Source: Phyllostachys edulis
Lineage: Eukaryota; Streptophyta; Magnoliopsida; Poales; Poaceae
DNA: 64,000 nucleotides
Direction of reading: 5' to 3'
Assembly (NCBI GenBank): GCA_036346405.1
Contig: CM070554.1
Coordinates: 41,654,204-41,718,203, forward strand
Under the pieces are notes generated by a model that made no database searches, was not told the origin of the DNA, and worked only from the letters and a program-made list of their open reading frames with translations. Positions 34,329-45,379 of the stretch are shown piece by piece (positions within the stretch are counted from its first letter, which is position 1; each line of letters opens with the position of its first letter). A program made the translations under genes and the position numbers.

Positions 34329-36406
34329 ATGGCCGGAACTTGGGACGAGGAGAGCTAGTTCGACTTGGTGGACTACTCCAACCTCGACATAGATGGATGC
34401 ATCCGCGCAATGCAAGAAAACGGGATGTCATCATCCTCCTCCTCCGCCGGCTCGCATGTCGCAGACATCAGCAAAATCGACCAGATGGATGAGAATACAC
34501 CACTACGACGAGTGGCGCTTTCAGAGGAACCAGCCGTTCCGACCAGCGCGAAATATCCAAGGACCTCTCCAAGCCCGGTCCTTTCAACCGGCGAAAAAGG
34601 AGCCAACCGACATCTGGTAATGGTGTCGATGAAGCTCCCATTGGTCGTGGGCCAAGTGGGAATGATAAGGCTCAACGTACGATCGGTAATCTGCTAGATC
34701 AGGTTGAGCCCACCACAAAAACCTCAAGAGGTGCTAATCTCTAATCGCTCTCCATCGTGGAAACTCCTGGCAAAAATATTGGAAAGCTCTCCATTAGTTA
34801 CGATGGAAGCTCGTTGGAAGATCACTGCTAGAGGCACGAGGTCAATGCGATCGGAGATACAGATCAAAATGCCGTGTACAGTCCTACACAATCTGCCACA
34901 CCACCACATGCTGGTGGAAATGGTACGAGCCATCAAGCACCAAATGCTAGAGGTAACAGAACTGATAGACGTCCATCAGTTAATTCGCCTAGTTCTGCCT
35001 CACTTAGGGTAATGGATCGAACGGAACCAACCAGAAGGTTGAGGGAAAGTTCAGATCCTCGAACACCCACTGTAGGCATGAATCCTCCGAGACCTTCGAT
35101 AACGGTACAAAATCTATAGCGTGTTCAGGATGTTTTAAATAATTCTAACCCTGCTCTAGCAGAGACCCCAGATTTTGTGCAACTTGTAGGTTAGGTATCA
35201 GAAATTCTCCAGCAGACTATGCAATGAATGGAAGCGTACCGGGAACAAAGGAATTCACAAAATCAAACCATGACTTCATCCCAACATTTCTCACTCAGTA
35301 GGGGGCAGCATGGTTGGGTTGGAAGCCAATCGATACCAAGACCTTTTCGACGATTCCGACCAAGGAGTCACGAGGGAAGAAGGCTATTTCAAGTAGCCAC
35401 TCCCTCACCCCTTCGAGAGGAGAGATTGCTTGGCCCTGATGATCTCTGGCATCATCTAAACCAAGCAGGCGGTCGTAAGTGTCATACCAACGTCCACGAC
35501 CGAATCGTGACACCGGAGATCCAACATACCAATTTTAGAAACCGGTCTCCAACCGATTACAATCCGGCGCCTTTCCAAAGAAGGCGCCATAAATCAATTA
35601 CAGGTTGTCGAGCTTTCTCCGCAGGGCTCCAGACTATACGTTGGCCAAACAGGTTCCGACCGGCCAACCTGGATAAGTTCAATGGGACCCAGAACTCGTT
35701 GGAATTTCTCCAAATCTATACCACCATCATCAGAGCCGGTAGTGGTGATGAAAACATGATGGCAAATTATCTACCCACAATACTTGAAGGGTCTACCAGG
35801 TCGTGGTTACTCAACCTACCGGTCGGATCGATTTACACTTGGGAGCAACTTTGCGACCTCCTGATTGTGAATTTCCAAGGCATGTATGACCGCCCTGGAA
35901 AGGAAGATGATCTTCACCAAATCCGGCAAGGATCCAATGAGACTCTCTGTCAGTACATCAAAAGATTTAGCTAGATTTGTAATTCAATACCAGAGGTCGC
36001 AGAATCTTCTGTCATCCAAGCTTTCAAAGCAGGTCTAAGAAATCGACGGTTTACAGAGGACATCGCGATGCATCCTCCAAAAACAATCGGCGAACTTTTC
36101 GATATGGCCGACAAATATGCAGCCGCTAGCGAAGCGGTTGAATGGTGTGAAGCTAATGATCAGAAGGATAAAATCCCTCAACCTGGCTTGGATAAACCAG
36201 AGAAGAAGCATAAGAAGGCTCTCAAGAAAAATAAAAGCCGCAGACCCGATGATAAGGAAGTCCTTGCGGTTCCTGAGAAGTTTACTAAGAGTAAGAAAGA
36301 TTATACCAGTCGAGGTAAAGCAAAAGCTCCGATCGAAGGATACAACAAGAACAAGAAGTGGTGTCCACTTCACCAGCAGGCAGGGCATGACTTGCGCACC
36401 TGTTGA
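34329..36406 (+). pseudogene. gag of the gypsy element, with stops
   Basis: Starts at ATG 34329 (MAGTWDEES*FDLVDYSNLD); the sister element at 63637 has MAGEWNEENWFDLADY, so a Trp codon has become TAG. The retrotransposon gag core is at 35228-35974, with FNGTQNSLEFLQIYTTII, TRSWLLNLP and SLYTW-like motifs. It ends with a basic, lysine-rich tail and a CPLHQQAGHDLRTC knuckle (CxxH...GHxxxxC) at 36361-36402. Stops at about 35118, 35193, 35972 and in the N-terminus break it. Confidence 0.82.
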
Positions 36407-36714
36407 GCCTAGCAAAAGAAGTTGGAGGATTACTATGCAGGTAAAGGTCCACTCCCCTCAATATAGGAACTCGGGGAAATGAGCTCCAAGAAGGACAAAG
36501 ATGGCGACGAAGAAATGGAGTACTAGGAGCCTCAACATACGGTCAATATGATCTTTAGTGGGTCTTCTTTGTACAAATCAAGGCGTCATCTGAAGGCCAT
36601 GGAACAGGAGGTCAACCTTGTCGAGCCTCCGATCACCATCAAGCCATCTAGGTGGTCGAAAACTGTAATCTCCTTCAGCAAAGAAGACTACCCCATCCCT
36701 TCGACTTGACCATA

Positions 36715-37240
36715 TACGTTCCTTATTGTCGTTGAACCTACTATTAATAACTGTAAGGTTAATCGAGTCCTAATAGATGGAGGTAGTTCTTTCAATATTT
36801 TATTTGCGGGAGCATTGGAAGTGATGCAAGTTCCCAAGTCAAAGGTGAAACCTGTGAAATATGCCTTCCATAGTATAGTTCCTAGTTCCACCATCAAACT
36901 GATAGGACAACTTTCCCTACCGGTTACGTTCGGAAGACCTAACAACTTCCGAACAGAAAATATTTCATTTGTTGTGGTGGATTTCGAATCCGCATACAAT
37001 GGAATTCTTGGTCGTCCGGCTTTAGCAAAATTCTTGATAGCCACGCACTATGGTTATCAGAGTTTGAAAATGCCAAGACCAAAAAGGGTCATCACGGTTC
37101 AAGGAGATCAAAAAATGGCTTACGTATGTGATAAAAAATCCTTAGAGCTGGTCAATGAACTTCCGACCAGAGAAGCTAATCCACCTACCGTGCAGGTCAA
37201 GTACTCGAGACCAAAGATGACACCAAAGTCTTTCAACTAG
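36715..37240 (+). pseudogene. Gypsy aspartic protease domain
   Basis: Reads LIDGGSSFNILFAGALEV with the catalytic Asp codon at 36776-36778, then QLSLPVTFGRPNNFRTE, FVVVDFESAYNGILGRP and ALAKFLIATHYGYQSLK, the usual plant Ty3/gypsy protease pattern ending in the ILGRP flap region. The active-site triplet is intact. The frame is open from about 36721 to 37240 and then shifts before reverse transcriptase. Confidence 0.85.
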
Positions 37241-37449
37241 ACAAAGGAGGTACCACTTGACAGGGGCACTTTTCTGGGAAGCACCATGTTTCCTGGGTCA
37301 AGAAACACGGACTCATCTACTAGAAAAATACTGGTCGGGGCAAGATTCAACCACAACTAGGAAGAGTCGCTCATCTCCTTCCTCCGAGCAAATCAGGACT
37401 TATTCGCCTAACAAGTGTCCGACATGTCCGGAGTCCCCAGGGAGGTGAT

Positions 37450-38730
37450 CGAACACATGCTAGCTCTCCAGCCTGACAAGAAACCGATCAAGCAAAAGCT
37501 AAGGTGCTTTGCACCTGATCGAAAAGAGGCAATCCAGTCGAAAATTGACAAGCTCCTCAAGGCTGGATTTATTCATGAAGTCGACCACCCTTAGTGGCTC
37601 GCCAATCCTGTAATGGTTAGGAAAAATAATGGGAAGTGGTGAATGTGTATTGACTTACATGTCTTAATAAAGCTTGTCCGAATGATGACTTTCCCCTTCC
37701 ACGCATTGACCAACTTGTAGACTCTACTTCCGGGTGCGAGTTATTAGGTTTTTTAGATGTGTATTCAGGGTACCACTAGATTAATATGTGTAAAGATGAT
37801 GAAGAGAAAATTTCCTTCATCACCCCATACAGCACTTATTGCAATGTTTAGATGTCATTTGGTCTCAAAAATGTTGGTGTAACTTTTCAAAGGTTAATGC
37901 AGAAAACCTTTAATCCACAAATAGGTCAAAATTTAGAAGCCTATGTTGATGATCTGGTCGTGAAGAGCATCAACGCTGGCGATCACATTCTCGACCTACA
38001 AGAGACCTTCAATAACTTGAGAAGGCATAACCTTAAATTAAATCCGAAAAAGTGTGTGTTTGGAGTTTCTGCTGGAAAACTAATCGGTTTCCCAGTTTTG
38101 GCTAGAGGTATCGAAGTGAATCCAGTAAAAATATCGGCCGTCGATCAGATGTGTCCTCTGACCACGAAGAAAGAAGTCCAAAAACTAATCGGCTGTATGG
38201 CAACGCTAAGTCGTTTCATAGCACGATTAGGAGAAAAAGGATTACCTTTCTTTAAGGTTCTCCGGAAACATAGAAGTTTCGAGTGGACTAAAGAAGCAAA
38301 CAATGCTTTTGAAGAACTTAAGAAGTACCTTAGGAGTACCCCGGTCTTAGTTTCTCCAAGATCGGGAGAAACATTGCTGATTTACGTGGCTGCAACGCCA
38401 CAAACATTCAGTGGTGTACTGGTCGTGGAACGTGATAACATCCAACGACCAGCATATTACGTAAGCAAAGTCTTACACGCACCAAAGGAAAGATATCCAT
38501 AGGTACAAAAGCTGCTCTATGGTCTCCTTATGGTTTCAAGGAAACTAAGGCATTACTTTCAGGCCCACAAAATGGTCGTACTAACCGGGTATCCCCTTGG
38601 TCAAGTCCTTGGAAACAGGGAATCATCAGGACGAATAGCAAAATGGGCAGTTGAGCTAGGGGCATTTGATCTTCATTTTATCTAACGAACAGCGATCAAG
38701 TCCCAGGCAATAGTAGAATTCATTACCGAA
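37450..38730 (+). pseudogene. Gypsy reverse transcriptase, N-terminal half broken
   Basis: Blocks in order: KKPIKQKLRCFAPDRKEAI, KLLKAGFIHEVDHP*WLANP, RKNNGKW*MCIDLH, FLDVYSG, then an open stretch from MSFGLKNVGVTFQRLMQKTF (37852) through the YVDDLVV box at 37942-37962 and the connection region to 38502. The polymerase Asp pair is intact. At least four in-frame stops lie between 37590 and 37852, several of them where relatives have CAG, CGA or GAG codons. After 38502 the frame again has stops. Confidence 0.88.
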
Positions 38731-38769
38731 TGGATAAACTCTAAACCCACCCAAGGGCCCGAGTACAAA

Positions 38770-38956
38770 CACCACGAGGAGTGGACAATGTACTTTGATG
38801 GCCCCTTAATGCTCAAAGGCTCGGGGGCTGGAATTGTCTTGATATTCCCTACTGGTGAACACATCAAGTACGCCATCCAGTTAAATTTTCCTACTACAAA
38901 TAATGTGGCAGAATATGAAGGTTTATTGGCAGGACTCCGAGTAGCTCGTTCGCTCA
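38770..38956 (+). pseudogene. Gypsy RNase H, truncated at the deletion junction
   Basis: Reads WTMYFDGPLMLKGSGAGIVL and NNVAEYEGLLAGLRVARSL, the first Asp and Glu motifs of the Ty3 RNase H. It stops at the point where the sequence changes to mid-LTR (AGGATTAAAATCTC), so the rest of RNase H and the whole integrase are absent. Confidence 0.87.
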
Positions 38957-39647
38957 GGATTAAAATCTCTATGTATTACTTTAATACATAATAAAAGACC
39001 ATATGTCTTCATGGTCGTAACTCCTAAGGCTAACGACCTCACTGGTCGTAAGGATTTCAGAGGTTACATAATGGGTACCCTGGTCGGACAAGGTCCTGTA
39101 CCTATTCTCTGACCAGGTAGCTACTCGCAGGAGCTATGATCTGGTATCTGGATCTAATTCCAAGTATATTCTCTACCGTGTGATGAATGGAACACATGTT
39201 GTATACTCCATACCACGCGATGTTACATAATCCTAAGACACTGACAAACAACCACCATACGGTTGTGTGTCTCATAGACGCTCAACCGCAGAGCAGTTGA
39301 TACTTTATCAACCACTACCTCGCTCCGACCAGTCACAACGCTTCACAAGGGACGTCTTCTCCAGGAGTAACTTCCATCTCTTCGGAAGTTATTTAAGGAT
39401 GGAGCGCGGACGAAAGGAGGGGGATCTGGAATCTGACATTAGTTGATGATTAGGCATCAGATTAGAGCAATGCAATCAACTTTAGATTCATACTTCAAGT
39501 GTAACTAGGATTAGTTCACCGCCTGATCATAGGCACCCCCAGTAAAAGCCAGTTCATATCAATAAAGAGCAGTCACATTCTCTCTCAAGAAATCTGTGTC
39601 ATTTTCCTCTATTTTATTTCGTAAGATCGATGACTCGATCGTCGACA
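38956..39647 (+). repeat. 3' LTR of the gypsy element, first part deleted
   Basis: Matches 33548-34233 of the 5' LTR, ending GTCGACA. The first about 130 bp of the LTR are missing. The match is close, so the two LTRs have not diverged greatly. Confidence 0.87.
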
Positions 39648-40440
39648 AGGGCCCTATACTGGTAGGGGCTGCATGGGATTTTCTTACCCTTATGTGTAGT
39701 CTCCGGCTCATGCTGGACCCTGCTGGTCCTGGTCTATCTAACTGGTGCGCCTGGCTCAACGGTACTGTGGTTCTTCGAGGGGTACAGGACGCCCCTTGTC
39801 CGAAGGGCCTTGGCCACCCTAGGAGGTTGCAATGCTTCGGACCCCTCCGGGCCCCTTCGACGCCTTTCGAACCTCCAGACCCCTTCGACGATACTCAAAG
39901 GGGTGGGCGCGCTTGCGGTGTTTGCCTAGTTGTGGGGGTCGGTGGGCCATCCCTACAACAAGCCCCTTGCAGTCGAGGTCTTGCTTCGTCATGGCTAAAA
40001 CCGTGCCTTTCTTCCTGGAGGGTACAGGTACACCATTCCCTTTGGCTTGACGAAGCACTTTTTGGTGGGTACCCCCCCCCCCCGCGTCGTGCAGGTTGAA
40101 TCAGCGGGCCCGGTGGCGGGCCATTTGATATCTTGTGGCGTTGTTGGGCGCCGCGTGCCATAAATGGGTGAGGCTGTTGCGACGCCTTAGGTACCGTGCA
40201 TGGTGGTTGTGCGCCGGTTGTTGGTTCCTGTGTGTCATAATGTTGTTTGGTTGGTGTCCTGTTGGTCTGCCACGTGTCATGTTGTGTTTGGGCTATGGCT
40301 CTTCGGCTTCCGTGCCCTTGGTTGCTGTGGACGCGTTGGCTATAAATAGGGGGCTTGGCCCTTATTCCTTTCTTACTTGCACCAATCAAAGCCTTGGGCT
40401 TTACATCATTCCCCCGTGGCTTGCACTTTCGTGTATATTA
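39648..40440 (+). repeat. LTR-like segment of a second gypsy-type element
   Basis: A GC-rich block with a TATA box (GGCTATAAATAGGGGGC at about 40338) near its 3' end. The part 39841-39965 is repeated in diverged form at 42631-42740 (GACCCCTTCGACG, GGGGTGGGCG, TTGCGGTGTTxGCC, GGTGGGCCA). This suggests LTR pieces flank 40440-42620. Exact LTR ends could not be fixed. Confidence 0.55.
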
Positions 40441-40479
40441 TGCCCCGCCGTTCCCTGAGTGCTCCTCCGCGCCTTGAGA

Positions 40480-42620
40480 TGACAAAGCGAAGCAAGGATG
40501 GAGGGGGTTTGGTGGCATACACAGACGAGCTAGGCCACTCCACTATGACACCGTAGGTGCTGCGAGCCCTCAAGGACAAGGGGAAGCTGGCGGATCTTGG
40601 AGACATGTGCACCCCCGGACCGGAGGTTGTGCCGATGCCCTGGGAGGATGAGATGATCGTGTTTGTTGCCTTCCTGGATGTGGGTTTCCGCCTGCTGTGC
40701 GTTGACTCGATGGTCCAAGTTCTTCAGATGTATAGGGTCGATCTGGCCCAGCTAACGCTCAAATCCATCATCAAGCTTGGTGTCTTCGAGTGGGTGCTCG
40801 CTCTACGGGGACGAGCGACGGGGAGGTGCAACTCTTCACGTACCTCCATAATGGGTGATGTCGGCTGAAGAAGAAGAAAGACATCGACGAGACGCTAAAT
40901 TTTAGGAGCGTCAACTTCCAGCTGAAGGCACACCTTCTTTAGTACATGCCTGCTCCGGCCGCCCGAAACAGGTGGGAGATCGACTGGGCTCGGCGATGGT
41001 TTTACCACAAGTGCCCTCCTGACGCCGGTCTTCGCTCCGTCGGTGGGGGCCTATTCAACTTATTTCATCCCCGACCATCGACCTTTCTGCGAGGGAGGAG
41101 GCGTTGCTCTGTGTGCTGCTTAACGCGACGCGGAGGTTATCCACAAGGGATGTCATGGAGGAGCTTTGCATGCTTCGGGTGTGGCCGCTGGCGCAGGGCT
41201 GGAGTGTGGAGCTTGGTGAGCTGAAGGGTGGGCTTCCCTCTTGGAGTTGGGGGATCGCGCAGGTGCTAAATTTGGCCCTTAGCTTTGTGCCTTTTATGTA
41301 GTTGCTTCGGTGTCTAACACTCATGCAGTCCTACCTATTGACGAGGCCGAGCGTGCCACAGAGCAGCTTCTGGGCCCCTACACTCGGGAGGAGCACGCGA
41401 AACGAGGGCTGGTAGTGCACGAGCCTCATGTGAATTGGGCGTACGCGGACCCCGCGGTTCGCTTGGTGGAGTGTCCGGATCCCGACGCAGGGAAGAAGAA
41501 ACGGGTTTGCGGCCCGAAGGAGTTGGAGGGCCACGGGCCAATCAGCGCGGTGCCCCTACGGGCTATTGGGGCCACTGGCGCGATTGTACCGGCCACGCCA
41601 GGGGGGGATGCAACGGGTCCCGCTTCGAAGAAGGTGTCACGAGTTCCTAGGGTGCCACAGGAAGTGAGCAGCTCAACGAGCTCTTCGGCGGGGTCGCTAG
41701 AGGTTGCTCCGCGGGCTGGTGCTACGGAGGGGGTGGCGATTTTGTTTGGCATAGCGAGCATGCCCCTCAAAGAGGTGTCGGTTGGGATGCCTTCGTAGGT
41801 GTATGGCTAAGGTACCGAGGATACTCGGATGGAGGGGCCCACCTTTGCCTGTGACATGATCTGTTAGCTTCGACTCCCCGTTTACCCCCCCTTGTTTTGC
41901 TTTGTTCTTTTGCACTTGGCTGACTTGCTCTTGAGCTGCGCAGCGCGGATCGTCGAAGGGGGCAGTGGCGGTGGAGCAGTCTCCGGGGTCCGAGGGTCCA
42001 TTGGGGGCTCTGGCGCTGGGAGGCACCGAGACGATTTTGATGCCGGAACATCGGAGGGCGCCTCAGGCACCGGGCGGGGCGAGGCGGCTGTTGGTGCATC
42101 TGGAGCAGTGGGCACCTCGGATGTAGGCCCGCTGTGCACCCAAAATTTCAATGTCAGCCCCGGGGCGGTGGCCATTTGCGAGGAGGTGGCTCGCTTTGTT
42201 GCCCCGTCCTACATGTCCGAGCTCTTCCGGCGCATGCCCGTGGAGAGGATGTTCCGATGTATCGAGGCAAACGCAATGAGGTTAAGTTTGGATATGTCTA
42301 CAGTTCTGTCCTAGTACTATAGTGCTGACAGTGCGTTTTTGGGCAGATCTTGATGCTGTCGCGCATGCTCGAGGGGGATATCCTATGTGGCTACGCGGAG
42401 ATCCAGGAGCCGGTTGACGCGGAGCATGCGCGGAGTGAGCCCTTACGCACAGAGTGCTCAACCCTTGCTAAGAAGGCGAGGGGGCTAGAGGCGAGAGTCG
42501 CTGAGCTAGAGGGTTAGCAGCGCGCTTTGCAAGAGGAAGTGGAGTCCTTGCGAGGTATTCGCTCTGTCCTTGAAGCAAAGGTTGCGGTGGAGCGGGAACT
42601 TTCAGCCACTGTGTTGTGGG
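40480..42620 (+). pseudogene. Transposase_28 (putative gypsy-type) protein remnant with coiled-coil tail
   Basis: 40510-40860 reads ELGHSTMTP*VLRALKDKG, EVVPMPWEDEMIVFVAFLDV, GFRLLCVDSMVQVLQMYRVD and LTLKSIIKLGVFEWVLA, which follows the plant domain annotated as putative gypsy-type transposon (Transposase_28). Downstream the frame is lost. At 42345-42600 a segment reads EHARSEPLRTECSTLAKKA and LEARVAELEG, a likely coiled coil typical of the C-terminal half of these proteins. A stop lies in the first block (TP*VL). The function of these proteins is unknown. Confidence 0.65.
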
Positions 42621-42630
42621 CCACCTGGGA

Positions 42631-42740
42631 ACTTTCGGCGCCTTCGGAACCTCCGGACCCCTTCGGCGATAGTCGGAGGGGTGGGCGTGCTTGCGGTGTT
42701 CGCCTTGTCTTGGGGACCGGTGGGCCACCCCTACGACAAT
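42631..42740 (+). repeat. Second copy of the 39841-39965 LTR-like segment
   Basis: Direct repeat of 39841-39965 with scattered differences; it probably marks the broken 3' LTR of the preceding element. Confidence 0.6.
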
Positions 42741-43680
42741 AGTGTGCTCGCAGTGATGAGCATGTTAAGTGTAGTATTGCCGGATATAGTCTTGATTTTT
42801 TTTTACAAAAACTGTCTTACCAGAAAAACATGGGAAATTGTGAATGATTTATTTGAGTTAACTGCCAAGTTATTGCTAAACATGAAATGTTGCTAACAGC
42901 CGAGGAGGGGTGCAAGTTGTAGTTGTTATTATTGTTGGATCATTCAATTACTTATTACTGTCCAATATTTATTTAACTGCTCTTTCAAATTCCATTGCAA
43001 AGTACTACTTATGAATATTGCAAATAAAATCTGCTTAATGCAAAATAACTTGTAGCATAGAGCCTTCTCTTGATTTGCCTTGCATCTATATAAACTTTGC
43101 AATACACTACAAGTCTTGCTAAGTACACAAGTACTCAATCTTGCTTATATTGTTGTTTAGGTGGAACACGTCGTGATGCAATTGGGTTAGATGGAAGCAC
43201 ACTAGAGATGGAGTTCGGGCATGACCGGAGCTCAGGGAGAAGGTGGTGGCTCCTAGAACGATGACAAGGTCGTGACGGTGCCAAACGAACGTTGCAGTGT
43301 GGCCGGGTGGAGCTGGAGCTTCAGTAGGCTAGCCATATAGCACTGTACAGCTATCACACCTACATGTCATTATCACTAGTGACGTCGCCATGGACAGCCT
43401 CACCCGAAACACCTCAAGGGATGTGGTTAGCACCCTCTAGAACCCCCTCGACTCGCTAATGCTCATGACCTGCATAGCTTTTAGGATTAGCCGTCGTTGT
43501 GCCCTTACATTGGTAGCGATGCCTTGATCACACTGCCAGATTCTGTCAAACCGCCGCCATAGGCCATCTTTGTGCTCGCCATCGCCGCCCTGGAAGTCAT
43601 TGTAGCCTCCATGGTCCATTTTTCCTCTCACCAGCTTTTGCCATCACCCACCTCGCCAGAGCTGAGCCCGCTAGTGCTGC
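42741..43680. other. Intergenic, no gene seen
   Basis: AT-rich to 43160, then moderately GC-rich with short open frames on both strands and no recognised family. The GC part may belong to the inverted dispersed-repeat copy that follows. Confidence 0.4.
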
Positions 43681-43990
43681 ACCCATGGCTACCTCTACCT
43701 CGATCTATCCCTCCTATCTCACTCTATTTTTAGTGGAGATAAAGGCCCAGTTGTTGAGGTGGCATGCTTGCGTGGCACATCCTAATGGCCGGAGCGCTAC
43801 ATGTGAGTATGACGGGTGGGATCGATTTATCGTGAGGACTAGCATCTAACGGAGCTGCACATATATGACAAAATCGTTCGCTATCGTTGCAGTTTTGTGA
43901 AATGTCCGCTTAAAGGTGCAAGAAACTCACAGTTTAGCCGATAAAGTTGCAGTTTTGTGAAATTTATTCAAAAAGTTATAAAAATATAAT
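43680..43990 (-). repeat. Dispersed repeat, copy B (inverted)
   Basis: Reverse complement of the 29712-29900 part of copy A: AAATTTCACAAAACTGCAAC, GCACCTTTAAGCGGACATTT, CATATATGTGCAGCTCC and the CACCCGTCATAC block. It may be an independent copy, or one end of a large element whose other end is copy A. At 44125-44145 the phrase TTACTAGAGGGAGTA resembles a Stowaway-type end, but its partner was not found. Confidence 0.6.
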
Positions 43991-44299
43991 GTTATGAAAG
44001 TATTTTTTGTGATAAATTTACTTATATCATTTTCATATGTCCAAATTACATATTTGAAATAATATCTTTGGTCAAAATTTATACGATTTGACCGCACATA
44101 TCGGAGGGCGACTTCCTTCTATTACTAGAGGGAGTAGAAAAACATTAGGTGCAATTTAGGATAGTAGAGGTACTTTTATGCGAAACATCACTACCACCAT
44201 GCATATCAAAATATCAAAACCCACACGGCCAAACCACACCACGGCCACCACCGCTTGAGCAACGCATGCTCAATTTCTCATCGCTTTACCCACCAAACG

Positions 44300-45379
44300 C
44301 GCAATAGCCGCCGCTTTCTTCCCCGCGGTTTTTCTCTCTCTTCCCGGACAAGCTCGCGCGGCTCGCCGTTCCTGGTCAGGTAATCATGTCTCCTCCTCCT
44401 CTTCCACTTCCATGCCTTGCTTTCCTGTTTGGGTTAGTTGTGCTCTGTGCTGTCACTCCGGGTTTCTAAGGTTTCCAAGAGAGATCTTTTCCGCGACAAA
44501 TTTAGCCAAGGATTTCCCCAAATTTCAGTTCTTTGTTCCACGATCCGTCTTGTGTGGTTTGGGGAGGCTGGTATTCGGTTTTGCTGTTTAGTCTGTTTGG
44601 TTCTTACCTTTTCGTATGATTTCTGCTTAGCAAGAAGAGGACACCTTTTTTTGAAGGGAAAACAGCAAAATAAAAGTAATCTTTGCACCTAGTTTTTTCC
44701 CCAGATGTAGAATCATCATTCAAGAGTAGTAGTCCATGTTCTTTTCTCTCGTTGTTGTGATTTTTTTCTTTGTAAATTTGTAATATTTATCTGTTGTTTT
44801 CTTCGCAAACTTTGCTGTGCTCGGTACTACAGGGGGGCTAGTAACATCCTCATAATTTCCCCTTCTGAGAAACGTTGCTACTTTTCATTCAGCCATGTTT
44901 TTGCAAATATTTATTCTTCTGTGCTTTTTTTTTGGAAAGAATACTGGACACTACCTCCATTAGTAGCGTTTCCATACTACTTTTTTTTTGTACAGTTTGT
45001 ATCTTTTGGTGATACAAGAAGCTTTAATTTGCTGAAGTTCTTGCAAAGATTAGTAGTATTTCGTATTCAGACCCTTAGATGTGTTCTACCTGCATCAATT
45101 TACTGTAGTTCATCTTGCCATGATTCAGTTTACTGAATTTTCGATATTCTTCTTTTGTTTTTATTGCAGGTCAGGTCTGTAGCTCTCTGGATGTGCCTTC
45201 TTCACTAAACAAGAGTACAATCCCAGAACCCTCTAATTTTCCTGATATTCTCTTGCCCCAAACACCACCGACAAAAATCTAATGTTCTGGCACCGTGCTA
45301 CTGTTCCTAGAGCTCTCTTATAGCAAATTGATGTAAAGGAATCCTCAAAATTTTTGTTCCTGATACACCAACCACCGCA
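44300..45379 (+). promoter_or_regulatory. 5' UTR of the receptor-kinase gene with one intron
   Basis: The inferred first exon ends CTGGTCAG at 44379. The intron is 44380-45169 (GTAATC...TTTATTGCAG), T-rich through its length. The second exon is 45170-45379. The CDS itself has no intron. No clear TATA box was found; the region 44310-44345 is CT-rich with CTCTCTCTTCCC, common near plant core promoters. The transcription start is not visible. Confidence 0.6.
45191..45336 (+). promoter_or_regulatory. Three upstream ORFs, the last an AUG-stop
   Basis: Between the UTR acceptor and the main ATG there are three upstream ATGs: 45191-45208 (5 codons, MCLLH), 45282-45323 (13 codons, MFWHRATVPRALL) and 45331-45336, which is ATGTAA, a start codon followed at once by a stop. 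All end before the main ATG at 45380. Such elements can lower translation of the main ORF. Confidence 0.7.

Larger units (their letters stand above)
33418..39647 (+). mobile_element. Ty3/gypsy retrotransposon with internal deletion
   Basis: 5' LTR 33418-34233, a GCTGGCGCCGTCTATGGGG primer-site region, gag, protease, reverse transcriptase and the start of RNase H are followed directly by the 3' LTR from about 38956. The integrase and the first about 130 bp of the 3' LTR are missing. Many in-frame stops are present. The flanks are CTGGT on the left and AGGGC on the right, so no target duplication remains. Pol type and order (PR-RT-RH) are Ty3/gypsy, probably Tat-lineage. Confidence 0.9.

Noticed and set aside
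33413..39652. Target-site duplication for the gypsy element
   Set aside because: The flanks CTGGT and AGGGC do not match; later deletion or recombination probably removed one side.
29712..43970. One giant MULE with copies A and B as its terminal inverted repeats
   Set aside because: Copies A and C share sequence upstream of the supposed terminal edge, and no 9-bp duplication was found. Kept only as a low-confidence idea.
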